The notes beneath the pieces were generated by a model, which saw only the letters and a list, made by a program, of their open reading frames with translations, was not told the origin of the DNA and did not search any database. From assembly GCF_003385455.1 (NCBI RefSeq), contig NZ_QNUF01000023.1:1-64000 (forward strand): DNA of 64,000 nucleotides. Direction: 5' to 3'. The stretch is from Chryseobacterium rhizosphaerae (GTDB taxonomy: Bacteria; Bacteroidota; Bacteroidia; Flavobacteriales; Weeksellaceae). Made by a program: the position numbers and the translations under genes. Below, piece by piece: positions 8,820-16,730 of the stretch (the stretch's first letter is position 1; each line of letters begins with the position of its first letter).

Positions 8820-10025
8820 ATGGAGGAGAAAACTATTGTATGTATTTCGTGCTATTACAAGGGTTACGATTTCATGGACGAAATGAAAGCGCTCGGTAAT
8901 AAAATAATCTTAGTTACATCAGAAAATCTTAAAGAAAAAAACTGGCCCTGGCATGCTATTGAAGAAACCTTCTATATGCCGGAATTAAAACCTTCAGTAT
9001 GGAATCTTGAGCATTTAATACAGGGATTTTCACACCTGATGAAAACGCGAAAAGTAGATGCTGTAGTAGCTCTTGATGATTATGACGTGGAAAAGGCTGC
9101 CCTGATCAGGGAAACATTTCGCATTCCGGGAATGGGACAGACCACCCACCGTTATTTCAGGGATAAACTGGCCATGAGGCAGAAAGCGAAAGATTCAGGA
9201 ATCAGTGTTCCTGAGTTTACTGCGGTCTTCAATGATGATGAGGTGAATAGCTTTGTAGAAAGAGTTCCTGCTCCGTGGGTATTAAAACCACGATCAGAAG
9301 CTTCTGCATCGGGAATTAAAAAGATCACCTCACAGGAACAGCTTCATGAAGCTTTAAATCTTCTTGGAGAAGAGCGTCATCTTTTTCTACTGGAAAGCTT
9401 TAAACCCGGAGATGTTTATCATGTAGACAGCCTCACTTTCAATAAAGAAATTGTATTTACCTCAGCATCAAAATATCTGGCTCCTCCTATGCAGGTTTCT
9501 CATGAAGGAGGGGTATTCAGGTCTAAAACCTTAGGAAGGTATTCAGAAGAATTTAAAGCTCTTGAGGAGATCAATGCCAGAGTTCTCTCCAATTTCGGTC
9601 TGCTCAATGGGGCAACCCATACGGAGTTTATCAGAGGAAAAGAGGACAAAAAATGGTACTTTCTGGAAACCTCTTCCAGAGTGGGTGGAGCACACATTCC
9701 TGATTTGGTGGAAGCATCAAGTAATATCAATATCTGGAGAGAATGGGCCAAAATTGAGGATGCTCTTTTAAGGGATAAATCCTATACCATTTCTCCTCCT
9801 ACAGGATATTATTCGGGATTAATCATTGCTTTGATTAAAGATAAGGAACCCAACTACAGTAATTTTGAATGTGAAGAAGTCGTGAAGTTTCTCCCTATAG
9901 ATCATCACGTCGGAATTGTATACAAATCCAATGATGCTGCTATCATACAGGAAAGATTGGACAGTGCTGCCGATAAGATCCAGGCCGAAATGCTCAATAT
10001 TTTACCTCCAAAAGTAAGAAGCTGA
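8820..10025 (+). CDS. ATP-grasp ligase, first of the amide-ligase cluster
   Basis: About 401 residues with a carbamoyl-phosphate-synthetase-like ATP-grasp fold: an N-terminal pre-ATP-grasp domain (VVALDDYDVEKAALIRE), RDKLAMRQKAKDSGI, WVLKPRSEASASGI (ATP-binding Lys) and THTEFI...ETSSRVGG, where the Glu metal ligand is kept but the usual Asn is Ser. Such enzymes join a carboxylate to an amine through an acyl phosphate. I chose ATG at 8820: it follows a -7-like box TATTTTTG (8783-8790), whereas the upstream in-frame TTG (8751) lies before that box. Substrates are unknown. It heads a run of ligases and hydrolases in one direction. Confidence 0.85.
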   Translation: MEEKTIVCISCYYKGYDFMDEMKALGNKIILVTSENLKEKNWPWHAIEETFYMPELKPSVWNLEHLIQGFSHLMKTRKVDAVVALDDYDVEKAALIRETFRIPGMGQTTHRYFRDKLAMRQKAKDSGISVPEFTAVFNDDEVNSFVERVPAPWVLKPRSEASASGIKKITSQEQLHEALNLLGEERHLFLLESFKPGDVYHVDSLTFNKEIVFTSASKYLAPPMQVSHEGGVFRSKTLGRYSEEFKALEEINARVLSNFGLLNGATHTEFIRGKEDKKWYFLETSSRVGGAHIPDLVEASSNINIWREWAKIEDALLRDKSYTISPPTGYYSGLIIALIKDKEPNYSNFECEEVVKFLPIDHHVGIVYKSNDAAIIQERLDSAADKIQAEMLNILPPKVRS

Positions 10026-10060
10026 GCAATTAAAACATAATCATTAAAGAAAATTTATCA

Positions 10061-10774
10061 ATGCCTCATATAGAACATACGGAGTATTATTCAAATATAC
10101 TGGGAATAAGCCTTAAAGTGGAAGTAACCGGACATTACGGACATCCTATTATTATGTTTCCAACCTCTCAGGGCCAATATACCCAGAACCATGACTTTCA
10201 TCTCAATGGAAGTATCAACTGGTTTGTAGAACAGGGAAAAGTAAAATTGTATAATATCCAGACCATCGACAGCTGGAGCTTTTATGATGAAAATATTTCT
10301 CCACAGCAGAGAATAAGAAATTATGAACGCTATGTACAGTTCCTCATTAAAGAATTTGTTCCCTACATTCAGAAACTCCATAAAACCCATCGGGTAGCAG
10401 TAGCCGGAGCAAGTTTTGGAGGCTACCACGCAGCCAACTTTGCCTTTAGATTTCCTGATGTGGTATCTCATCTTTTCTGTCTTTCGGGAGCTTTCAGCAT
10501 AAGAAATTTTATGGATGGATATTCTGATGATTTAGTGTATTTCAACTGCCCTAGGGAGTTTATAAGAAATGATGAGGCCTGGAAGTATAAGCATATGCAT
10601 ATTGTCCTCAGCACTTCCGATCAGGATATCTGCAAAGACAAGAATATTGAAATGGCAGAAATCCTAAGGGTAAAAGGCATAGACTTCTGGTATGACGAAA
10701 GAAAATGGATAGGACACGACTGGCCATTATGGAGAATGGTCTTTCCTACATTTATAAGTGCTTATTTCTCTTAA
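10061..10774 (+). CDS. Putative esterase (alpha/beta hydrolase)
   Basis: A 237-residue alpha/beta hydrolase of the putative-esterase family. The nucleophile elbow is GASFGGYHA, with a plausible acid in STSDQD and a His in IGHDWPLWR. There is no signal peptide. It lies 35 bases after the first ATP-grasp gene and before the second. In this setting it may cleave, transfer or activate an acyl or ester intermediate, or release the product. The substrate cannot be read from sequence. Confidence 0.82.
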   Translation: MPHIEHTEYYSNILGISLKVEVTGHYGHPIIMFPTSQGQYTQNHDFHLNGSINWFVEQGKVKLYNIQTIDSWSFYDENISPQQRIRNYERYVQFLIKEFVPYIQKLHKTHRVAVAGASFGGYHAANFAFRFPDVVSHLFCLSGAFSIRNFMDGYSDDLVYFNCPREFIRNDEAWKYKHMHIVLSTSDQDICKDKNIEMAEILRVKGIDFWYDERKWIGHDWPLWRMVFPTFISAYFS

Positions 10775-10936
10775 ATAATGATTTATAAACCACAAAACCT
10801 TACCCTCCCTGAAGATCACAATTAAAGACGTGATACTCACCTCCTCCGGAGAAGGGTCAAATCAAAGATTAATGGGTGGGGCTTTAGGCATGATACAATA
10901 GAAAAAATATACACCAATTTTAAAAAAACAAAAATT

Positions 10937-11890
10937 ATGACAAAAAAAGTAGGAATTCTATTCGGCATGGAAGATACATTCCCTTGGGCATTCATAGACA
11001 AGGTAAATGAACTGGGTGGCGGAGAGATCGTAGCTGAGCCTGTAACCATTGATAAACTGGAGCAAGGTGCAGATTATGGGTATGCAGTGATTATCGACAG
11101 AATTTCACAAGATGTTCCTTTTTACAGAGCTTACCTGAAAAATGCCGCACTTAACGGGACGTACGTAATCAACAATCCGTTCTGGTGGAGTGCTGATGAA
11201 AAATTTTTCAACAATGCCCTGATGATCAAATTGGGAATCCCCCTTCCAAAGACTGTTTTACTGCCTTCCCATGAAAGACCTTCCAATACATCGGAAACCT
11301 CATTCAGAAACCTTAAGTTTCCTCATGACTGGGAATATATTTTTAACTATGTTGGTTTCCCTGCCTATATGAAACCTCACGATGGTGGCGGCTGGAAAAA
11401 TGTATACAGAGTTGAAAACCCTGATGATCTTTGGAATAAGCTCGGAGAAACAGAGCAGCTGGTGATGATGGTTCAGGAGGAAATCATTTTCGACGACTAT
11501 TACAGAGTATACTGTTTGGGAAGAAAATATGTTCATATCATGCCTTATGAACCCAGAAATGCACCCCATTTGAGATATGCTACCACTCATCAGACTGAGG
11601 GCGAAGAGCTGAAAAAATTACTAAAAACCATTCATGATTATACCATCAAGATGAATGAAGCACTAGGGTATGATTTCAACACAGTAGAGTTTGCAGTAAG
11701 AGACGGTATTCCTTATGCTATTGATTTCTGTAATCCGGCTCCGGATGCAGACAGAAATTCTGTAGGAGAAGAAAACTTTGCCTGGATTATAGAACATGCT
11801 GCAAAACTGGCCGTAGAAAAAGCTAAAGAATATGTTCCGGGAAAACCTAATATTACCTGGGGAACCTTTGTGAAGGATTCAATCAAATAA
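10937..11890 (+). CDS. ATP-grasp ligase, second of the cluster
   Basis: A 317-residue ATP-grasp protein, RimK/D-Ala-ligase-like in size. It has a pre-ATP-grasp domain (MTKKVGILFGMEDTFPW), PAYMKPHDGGGWKNV (ATP-binding Lys and Gly loop), MVQEEIIFDDYYRVYCLG and the metal-binding FNTVEFAVRDGIPYAIDFCNPAPD. It should form an amide bond from a carboxylate and an amine with ATP. It is 162 bases downstream of the esterase and 31 bases upstream of the YbdK-type ligase. Its sequence differs strongly from the 8820-10025 protein, so the two are not recent duplicates. Confidence 0.87.
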   Translation: MTKKVGILFGMEDTFPWAFIDKVNELGGGEIVAEPVTIDKLEQGADYGYAVIIDRISQDVPFYRAYLKNAALNGTYVINNPFWWSADEKFFNNALMIKLGIPLPKTVLLPSHERPSNTSETSFRNLKFPHDWEYIFNYVGFPAYMKPHDGGGWKNVYRVENPDDLWNKLGETEQLVMMVQEEIIFDDYYRVYCLGRKYVHIMPYEPRNAPHLRYATTHQTEGEELKKLLKTIHDYTIKMNEALGYDFNTVEFAVRDGIPYAIDFCNPAPDADRNSVGEENFAWIIEHAAKLAVEKAKEYVPGKPNITWGTFVKDSIK

Positions 11891-11921
11891 CGTTGAAAAA
11901 GAAATAAAAAAACACAATAAA

Positions 11922-13040
11922 ATGCATCAATTTACTATTGGAATCGAAGAAGAATATCAGATCATTGATGTTGAAAGCAGGGATCTTATTTCTCACGTTT
12001 CAAAAATCATTGAAGGGGGCAAAGCGGTTTTAAGTGAAAACTTAAAGCACGAAATGCACGAGTCTATGATTGAAATGGAAACGGGAATTTGTCAGAATAT
12101 CCAGGAAGCAAGGGCCGAACTGACAAATCTAAGAAGACATCTTATTAATACCGCTCATGAACAGGGATTGCGGGTATCCGGAGGAGGGACACATCCTTTC
12201 TCCCATTGGTCAGAAAATACAATCACTCAGGGCGAGAGGTACATCAAAATTGTTGATGACATGGGAGATGTTGCGCGTGAAAATCTTATTTTCGGTCTGC
12301 ATGTACATATTGGAATTCCCAACCGTGAAGAGGGAGTAAGAATACAGAATGTCATGCGGTACTTCCTTCCCCATGTGTATGCTCTTTCTACCAACTCTCC
12401 ATTTTGGATTGGACGAAATACAGGTTTTAAATCTTACAGACAGGAAATTTTTGTCAAATTTCCAAGAACGGGTATTCCCAGTTATTTTAATTCTTTGGCC
12501 GAGTTCGACAGCTATGTAGATCTTCTGATTAAAACCGGAACCATCGACAATGCCAAGAAAATATGGTGGGACTTAAGAGTTCACCCATTCTACCCGACCA
12601 TAGAATTCAGAATCTGTGACATGCCGTTAAGGATTGACGAAACAGTCTGCCTTGCTGCCATTATGCAGTGTCTGGTTGCTAAGATTTACAAACTCCATCA
12701 GCTGAATCTAAGTTTCCGAAGTTATAGAAGGCTGCTTTTGAATGAAAATAAATGGAGGGCTTCCAAGAGCGGTATTGAAGCACATCTGATCGATTTTGGA
12801 AAAGAAGAGTCTGTTCCGTATCCTCATCTTTTAAAAGAACTTTTAGAGTTTATTGATGATGTAGTAGATGATTTAGGATGCAGAAATGAAGTTGAATATG
12901 CCTGGACTATTCTGGAAAACGGAACCGGTGCAGACAGACAACTTCAAATATTCAAGGAAACAGGCGATCTGACGAAAGTGGTAGATTATATGATCTCAGA
13001 AACAGAATATGGCATCACACACGGTCAGCCTGCTTCATAA
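11922..13040 (+). CDS. Carboxylate-amine ligase, GCS2/YbdK family
   Basis: A 372-residue protein of the glutamate-cysteine ligase type 2 family (YbdK). It begins with TIGIEEEYQIID, the conserved Glu-rich start, then HEMHESMIEMETGI, GGGTHPFSHW, FGLHVHIGI and WWDLRVHPFYPTIEFRICDMP, all hallmark segments. The family makes gamma-glutamyl-type amides with ATP. E. coli YbdK has weak activity of this kind; most homologues have unknown substrates. Its position between an ATP-grasp ligase and a glutamine amidotransferase suggests several amide bonds are built in sequence on one product. Confidence 0.93.
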   Translation: MHQFTIGIEEEYQIIDVESRDLISHVSKIIEGGKAVLSENLKHEMHESMIEMETGICQNIQEARAELTNLRRHLINTAHEQGLRVSGGGTHPFSHWSENTITQGERYIKIVDDMGDVARENLIFGLHVHIGIPNREEGVRIQNVMRYFLPHVYALSTNSPFWIGRNTGFKSYRQEIFVKFPRTGIPSYFNSLAEFDSYVDLLIKTGTIDNAKKIWWDLRVHPFYPTIEFRICDMPLRIDETVCLAAIMQCLVAKIYKLHQLNLSFRSYRRLLLNENKWRASKSGIEAHLIDFGKEESVPYPHLLKELLEFIDDVVDDLGCRNEVEYAWTILENGTGADRQLQIFKETGDLTKVVDYMISETEYGITHGQPAS

Positions 13041-13073
13041 TATTTTTGGTAACTTTACAAAAAATATGATGTA

Positions 13074-13907
13074 ATGAAAGATATTCGAATTGCTCTGCTG
13101 GATATGAATAACAACCATGTCAATCAAGGCTTTAGAAATATAAAAGAAATTTCTGAAACGTTCCAACAGAATTCTGAAGAAAATGTAGTCATAAAGACAT
13201 TTGATGTAAGGTTTAAAGATGAAATGCCGGAAATTGGAGATTTTGACATCTTCATTTCTTCAGGCGGTCCCGGTAACCCACACAGAGAAGGTCTTGAATG
13301 GGAAAACAGATTTGCTCAATTTTTAGACGCTGTTTTTGAGCATAATCAGGATAATGAGGATAAAAAATACCTGTTCCTGATCTGTCATTCATTTCAGCTG
13401 GCAAGTATTCATTGGAACCTGGGCAATATCTGTAAAAGAAAATCCTATTCTTTCGGAGTCATGCCTGTTCATAAAACAAAAGAAGGTAAAGAGGAGTTTT
13501 TATTCAAAAATCTTCAGGATCCTTTTTATGCAGTAGACTCCAGGGCCTACCAGTTTATTGAACCGGATCATGAACGTTTTGAAAAATTGGGTATGAAAAT
13601 CGTTGCTATAGAAAAGTCACGTCCCCATATCAATTTAGAAAGAGCTATAATGGCTGTTCGCTTTTCAGATGAAATATTCGGAACCCAGTTTCACCCTGAA
13701 GCCAGCCCTGAAGCTTTGATAGAAAATCTGAAAGATGATAAAAACAGAGAAGCTATGATCGAAAACTTCGGAATGGAAAAATATCTTGAAACAATGGATA
13801 GAATAGATGATGAAGACAAAATCATCTTAACCAGAAACCAGATCCTTCCAAGGTTTCTTCAGTTTGCAAAAAAAAATATTTTGAATAAGACTGAATCTTT
13901 GGCTTAA
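13074..13907 (+). CDS. Class I glutamine amidotransferase-like protein
   Basis: A 277-residue protein with the class I GATase fold: DIFISSGGPGNP near residue 58, nucleophile-elbow Cys104 in LICHSFQLA, and His207/Glu209 in TQFHPEA, so the Cys-His-Glu triad is complete. The elbow is atypical (CHSFQ instead of C-x-G-x-Q). It could supply ammonia to a neighbouring ligase or act as a gamma-glutamyl hydrolase on a glutamyl amide, as related enzymes do. It lies 33 bases after the YbdK-type gene and is followed by a hairpin with a T tract. Confidence 0.85.
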   Translation: MKDIRIALLDMNNNHVNQGFRNIKEISETFQQNSEENVVIKTFDVRFKDEMPEIGDFDIFISSGGPGNPHREGLEWENRFAQFLDAVFEHNQDNEDKKYLFLICHSFQLASIHWNLGNICKRKSYSFGVMPVHKTKEGKEEFLFKNLQDPFYAVDSRAYQFIEPDHERFEKLGMKIVAIEKSRPHINLERAIMAVRFSDEIFGTQFHPEASPEALIENLKDDKNREAMIENFGMEKYLETMDRIDDEDKIILTRNQILPRFLQFAKKNILNKTESLA

Positions 13908-13958
13908 AAGAATAAACAACATGAATGTGACCTCACATGAGTCGTTAAACCATACATA

Positions 13959-13984
13959 AATCGGGCATACATGCTCGATTTTTT
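13959..13984 (+). terminator. Hairpin with T tract inside the amide-ligase run
   Basis: AATCGGGC, loop ATACAT, GCTCGATT, then TTTT. The stem has one G-T pair. It sits 52 bases after the amidotransferase stop and 20 bases before the next gene, so it may end or attenuate the transcript before that gene. Confidence 0.6.
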
Positions 13985-14004
13985 AACATCACAAAAGAAA
14001 AAAT

Positions 14005-15189
14005 ATGATCCCAAAATACAGAAAACAGTTTAATCAGGAATTTTCAGAAGAAAAATACCGGAAGCTCAAAGATATTTTAAAAGAAAAAGGCGGTGTAGAG
14101 CCGGGTTTCAGGATTTCGGAAAGCCCAATTATTCTTTCCAAAGAATTTGAAACCCAGCTTATTAATGCCAGTGAAAGCATCATCAGTCAGATCAATGCAC
14201 TTCCTGCAGAAACTCTGAGAAAAGCTATTCCTGAAAACTGCAGAGTTCCTAATGATACCGACAGACCTCATTTTTTCACTATAGATTTTGGAGTCTGCAG
14301 AAGTGAAAATGGAGAAATAGAACCTCAGCTTATTGAGCTCCAGGCATTTCCTTCACTCTATGCTTTTCAGAAAACTTTTGAAGATGCATTTTGTGAAGTC
14401 TACCCTTTTCTTTCGGAGATCAGAAACCCAATGCCTCACGAAACCTTTAAAAGTCTCCTGAAGGAACTGATCGTAGGTGATGAAAACCCGGAAAATGTAA
14501 TCCTATTGGAAATTTTTCCCGAAAAGCAAAAAACGGCCATAGATTTTGCTCTGACAGAGAAATTACTGGGAATAAAAACTGTTTGCCTTACAAAAGTAAA
14601 GAAAGTAGGCAAAAAGCTGTATTATGAAAATAATGGAAAGCTGACAGAAATTAAAAGGATCTACAATCGTGTTATTTTTGATGAACTGGACAGAATTCCT
14701 AATCTTAATACAGAATTTGATTTCCGTGAAGAAGTGGATGTAAAATGGATCACACATCCCAACTGGTTCTTTAAAATATCAAAGTACCTTCTTCCACTGC
14801 TACAACATCAGTTTGTTCCTAAAAGCTATTTTTTACATGAGTTTCCTCAACATGAAAATCTTGAAGATTTTGTATTGAAGCCTTTATTTTCATTTGCAGG
14901 AAGTGGGGTGAATCTGAATCCCACGAAAGAGATTACCGAGGCTATTGAGGATAAAGAAAACTATATTCTGCAGAGAAAAGTAAGCTATGAACCTATTTTT
15001 GAAGATATCAACGGTGAGTTTTCAAAAGCAGAGATCCGGTTACTGTATATTTGGAGAGAAAATGATGAACGCCCTATTCTTCTGGAAAATCTGGGGAGAA
15101 TGACCAAAGCAGCAATGGTGAATGTAGACTTCAATAAGAAAGATGCTATTTGGATTGGGAGTTCCAATGCTTTTTTTGCTGAAGGATAA
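14005..15189 (+). CDS. ATP-grasp-like protein, third possible ligase of the cluster
   Basis: A 394-residue protein I do not recognise by name. Several segments look ATP-grasp-like: QLIELQAFPSLYAFQ (like the acidic metal-binding strand), DFVLKPLFSFAGSGVNL (Lys plus Gly-rich loop), YILQRKVSYEP, then RLLYIWRENDERPILLENLGR. The order, with the acidic strand before the Lys/Gly loop, suggests a circularly permuted ATP-grasp fold, as in glutathionylspermidine-synthase-like proteins; this is inference. It is last in the cluster, separated from the amidotransferase by a terminator-like hairpin and followed by a 20-bp perfect hairpin. Confidence 0.65.
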   Translation: MIPKYRKQFNQEFSEEKYRKLKDILKEKGGVEPGFRISESPIILSKEFETQLINASESIISQINALPAETLRKAIPENCRVPNDTDRPHFFTIDFGVCRSENGEIEPQLIELQAFPSLYAFQKTFEDAFCEVYPFLSEIRNPMPHETFKSLLKELIVGDENPENVILLEIFPEKQKTAIDFALTEKLLGIKTVCLTKVKKVGKKLYYENNGKLTEIKRIYNRVIFDELDRIPNLNTEFDFREEVDVKWITHPNWFFKISKYLLPLLQHQFVPKSYFLHEFPQHENLEDFVLKPLFSFAGSGVNLNPTKEITEAIEDKENYILQRKVSYEPIFEDINGEFSKAEIRLLYIWRENDERPILLENLGRMTKAAMVNVDFNKKDAIWIGSSNAFFAEG

Positions 15190-15216
15190 GATTCATTTTA
15201 ATAATCATTTGAAATA

Positions 15217-15259
15217 AGATAAGCTTCGGCTGAACCTTTGGTTCAGCCGAAGCTTATCT
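15217..15259. repeat. 20-bp perfect inverted repeat (hairpin) after the ligase cluster
   Basis: The arms AGATAAGCTTCGGCTGAACC and its exact complement are separated by only TTT. No T tract follows on either strand, so it is not a classic intrinsic terminator. It may be a strong 3-prime end structure or the trace of a small repeat element. The rest of 15260-15511 holds the palindromes at 15394-15415, a weak -7-like TACTTTCG and no ORF. Confidence 0.75.
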
Positions 15260-15393
15260 ATCATATACCTATTCGCCATCACTCCTTTTTTAAGGATAAA
15301 ATTCTTTCAGATAATTATTTTCTACAAATTCTCCATTATTTCAAACGCACTTCAACAAAACCACAAATAACTGATTTTAAATACAATAAGATA

Positions 15394-15415
15394 TTGTAGT
15401 GCAATTGTAGTACAA
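15394..15415. promoter_or_regulatory. Tandem palindromes upstream of the beta-lactamase gene, possible operator
   Basis: TTGTAGTGCAA is followed directly by TTGTAGTACAA. The second is a perfect odd palindrome around G, the first has one mismatch, and the junction TGCAATTGTA is itself one base from a palindrome. It lies about 97 bases before the beta-lactamase start. Repeated TGTA/TACA half-sites are the kind of pattern bound by BlaI/CopY-type repressors, but spacing and orientation do not match those sites exactly and no such regulator is encoded nearby. Confidence 0.45.
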
Positions 15416-15511
15416 TCACATCAACGAATTTCTTTTACTTTCGCTTAAAATTTTCGGAAATTTCTCATTATAAACAATAGTAAAAAAAATCAATTATAAA
15501 ATCTTAAAATT

Positions 15512-16681
15512 ATGCAAAATTTAAAAAACATATCTGTTGCGGTATTATGTTTATCTTTTTTGTCAAACTGTAACAATCCTAAGAAAGAGGATGCGTCAGA
15601 TCTTAACAATTATTTGGATGCTCTGGTGAAACCTGTAATGGAGAAAAATGAAATTCCTGGGCTGAGTATTGCCATAACGATAGATGGAAAACATACATTT
15701 TTCAATTACGGACTGGCTTCGAAAGCAGACCAAATAGAAGTTACCAATAAAACGTTATTTGAGCTGGGTTCTGTAAGTAAAACCTTCACAGCTACCTTAG
15801 CCAGTTTATCACAAATAAACGGAAGGCTTAACTTATCTGATCCCGTAAGCAAATACATGCCTGAACTGAAAAATACAGCTTTTGACCAAATAAAACTTTA
15901 CAATTTGGGTACCCACACAGCTGGTGGATTTACATTACAGTTACCTGATGAGGTGACCAACAATGAACAGCTCATTAATTATTATAATGCATGGAAGCCA
16001 GATTATCCGGCAGGCACACAACGAATGTACACTAATCCAAGCATTGGTCTGCTAGGGGTAATTGCAGGAAAAACAATGAATCAGCCTTTCACAAAAGCAA
16101 TGACTGAAAATGTTTTTGCTAAAATGGGTTTAAATAATACCTTTTATGAAATACCGGCTGAAAATATGAATCAATATGCATTCGGGTATAGTAAAAATGA
16201 TGAACCGATCCGTGTAAATCCGGGAGTTTTGGCAAATGAAGCTTATGGAGTAAAATCGTGCACACAGGATATGATTACGTTTGTAGACGCCAATATGGGA
16301 ATTGGAAACATTGACAGTAAATTATCTGCTGCTATAATGAATACGCATACCGGCTATTTTAACACCTCAGAAATGACGCAGGATCTTATCTGGGAGCAAT
16401 ATAATTACCCGGTAACACTGGAACAGCTCCAAAAAGGAAATTCAGCGGACATGGCCTTTAAACCTAATCCTGTGAAGGAAATTCTTCCTCATCAAAAACC
16501 GAAACTTGATGTATTAATTAATAAAACTGGGGCTACCAATGGTTTTGGAGCCTATGTAATGTATGTTCCTTCGAAAAAAATTGGTGTCGTAATTCTTTCC
16601 AATAAAAACTATCCTAATTCTGAAAGGATTGATATTGCTTATAAACTCTTATCTTATTTAGAAAAGTCTGAAAAATTATAA
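15512..16681 (+). CDS. Class C (AmpC-type) serine beta-lactamase, predicted lipoprotein
   Basis: A 389-residue serine hydrolase with the three class C motifs: S87-V-S-K90 (SxxK) in FELGSVSKTFT, Y173-T-N175 in MYTNPSIGLLG, and K338-T-G340 in INKTGATNGFGAYV. PSKKIGVVILSNKNYPN near the C-terminus is also characteristic. Length and motif spacing match AmpC enzymes, which hydrolyse cephalosporins in the periplasm. The signal ends with a lipobox-like LSNC at Cys20, so the enzyme may be membrane-anchored rather than free. The substrate spectrum cannot be read from sequence. Possible operator palindromes lie upstream; no AmpR-like gene is adjacent. Confidence 0.88.
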   Translation: MQNLKNISVAVLCLSFLSNCNNPKKEDASDLNNYLDALVKPVMEKNEIPGLSIAITIDGKHTFFNYGLASKADQIEVTNKTLFELGSVSKTFTATLASLSQINGRLNLSDPVSKYMPELKNTAFDQIKLYNLGTHTAGGFTLQLPDEVTNNEQLINYYNAWKPDYPAGTQRMYTNPSIGLLGVIAGKTMNQPFTKAMTENVFAKMGLNNTFYEIPAENMNQYAFGYSKNDEPIRVNPGVLANEAYGVKSCTQDMITFVDANMGIGNIDSKLSAAIMNTHTGYFNTSEMTQDLIWEQYNYPVTLEQLQKGNSADMAFKPNPVKEILPHQKPKLDVLINKTGATNGFGAYVMYVPSKKIGVVILSNKNYPNSERIDIAYKLLSYLEKSEKL

Positions 16682-16704
16682 TCAATCACAATGAAATGTC
16701 TCAG

Positions 16705-16724
16705 AAATACCTGAGGTATTTTTA
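16705..16724. terminator. Terminator between beta-lactamase and TPR-HTH gene
   Basis: AAATACC, TGA loop, GGTATTT, then T residues. It lies just after the beta-lactamase stop and in front of the convergent gene's stop. Confidence 0.65.
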
Positions 16725-16730
16725 TTTTAA

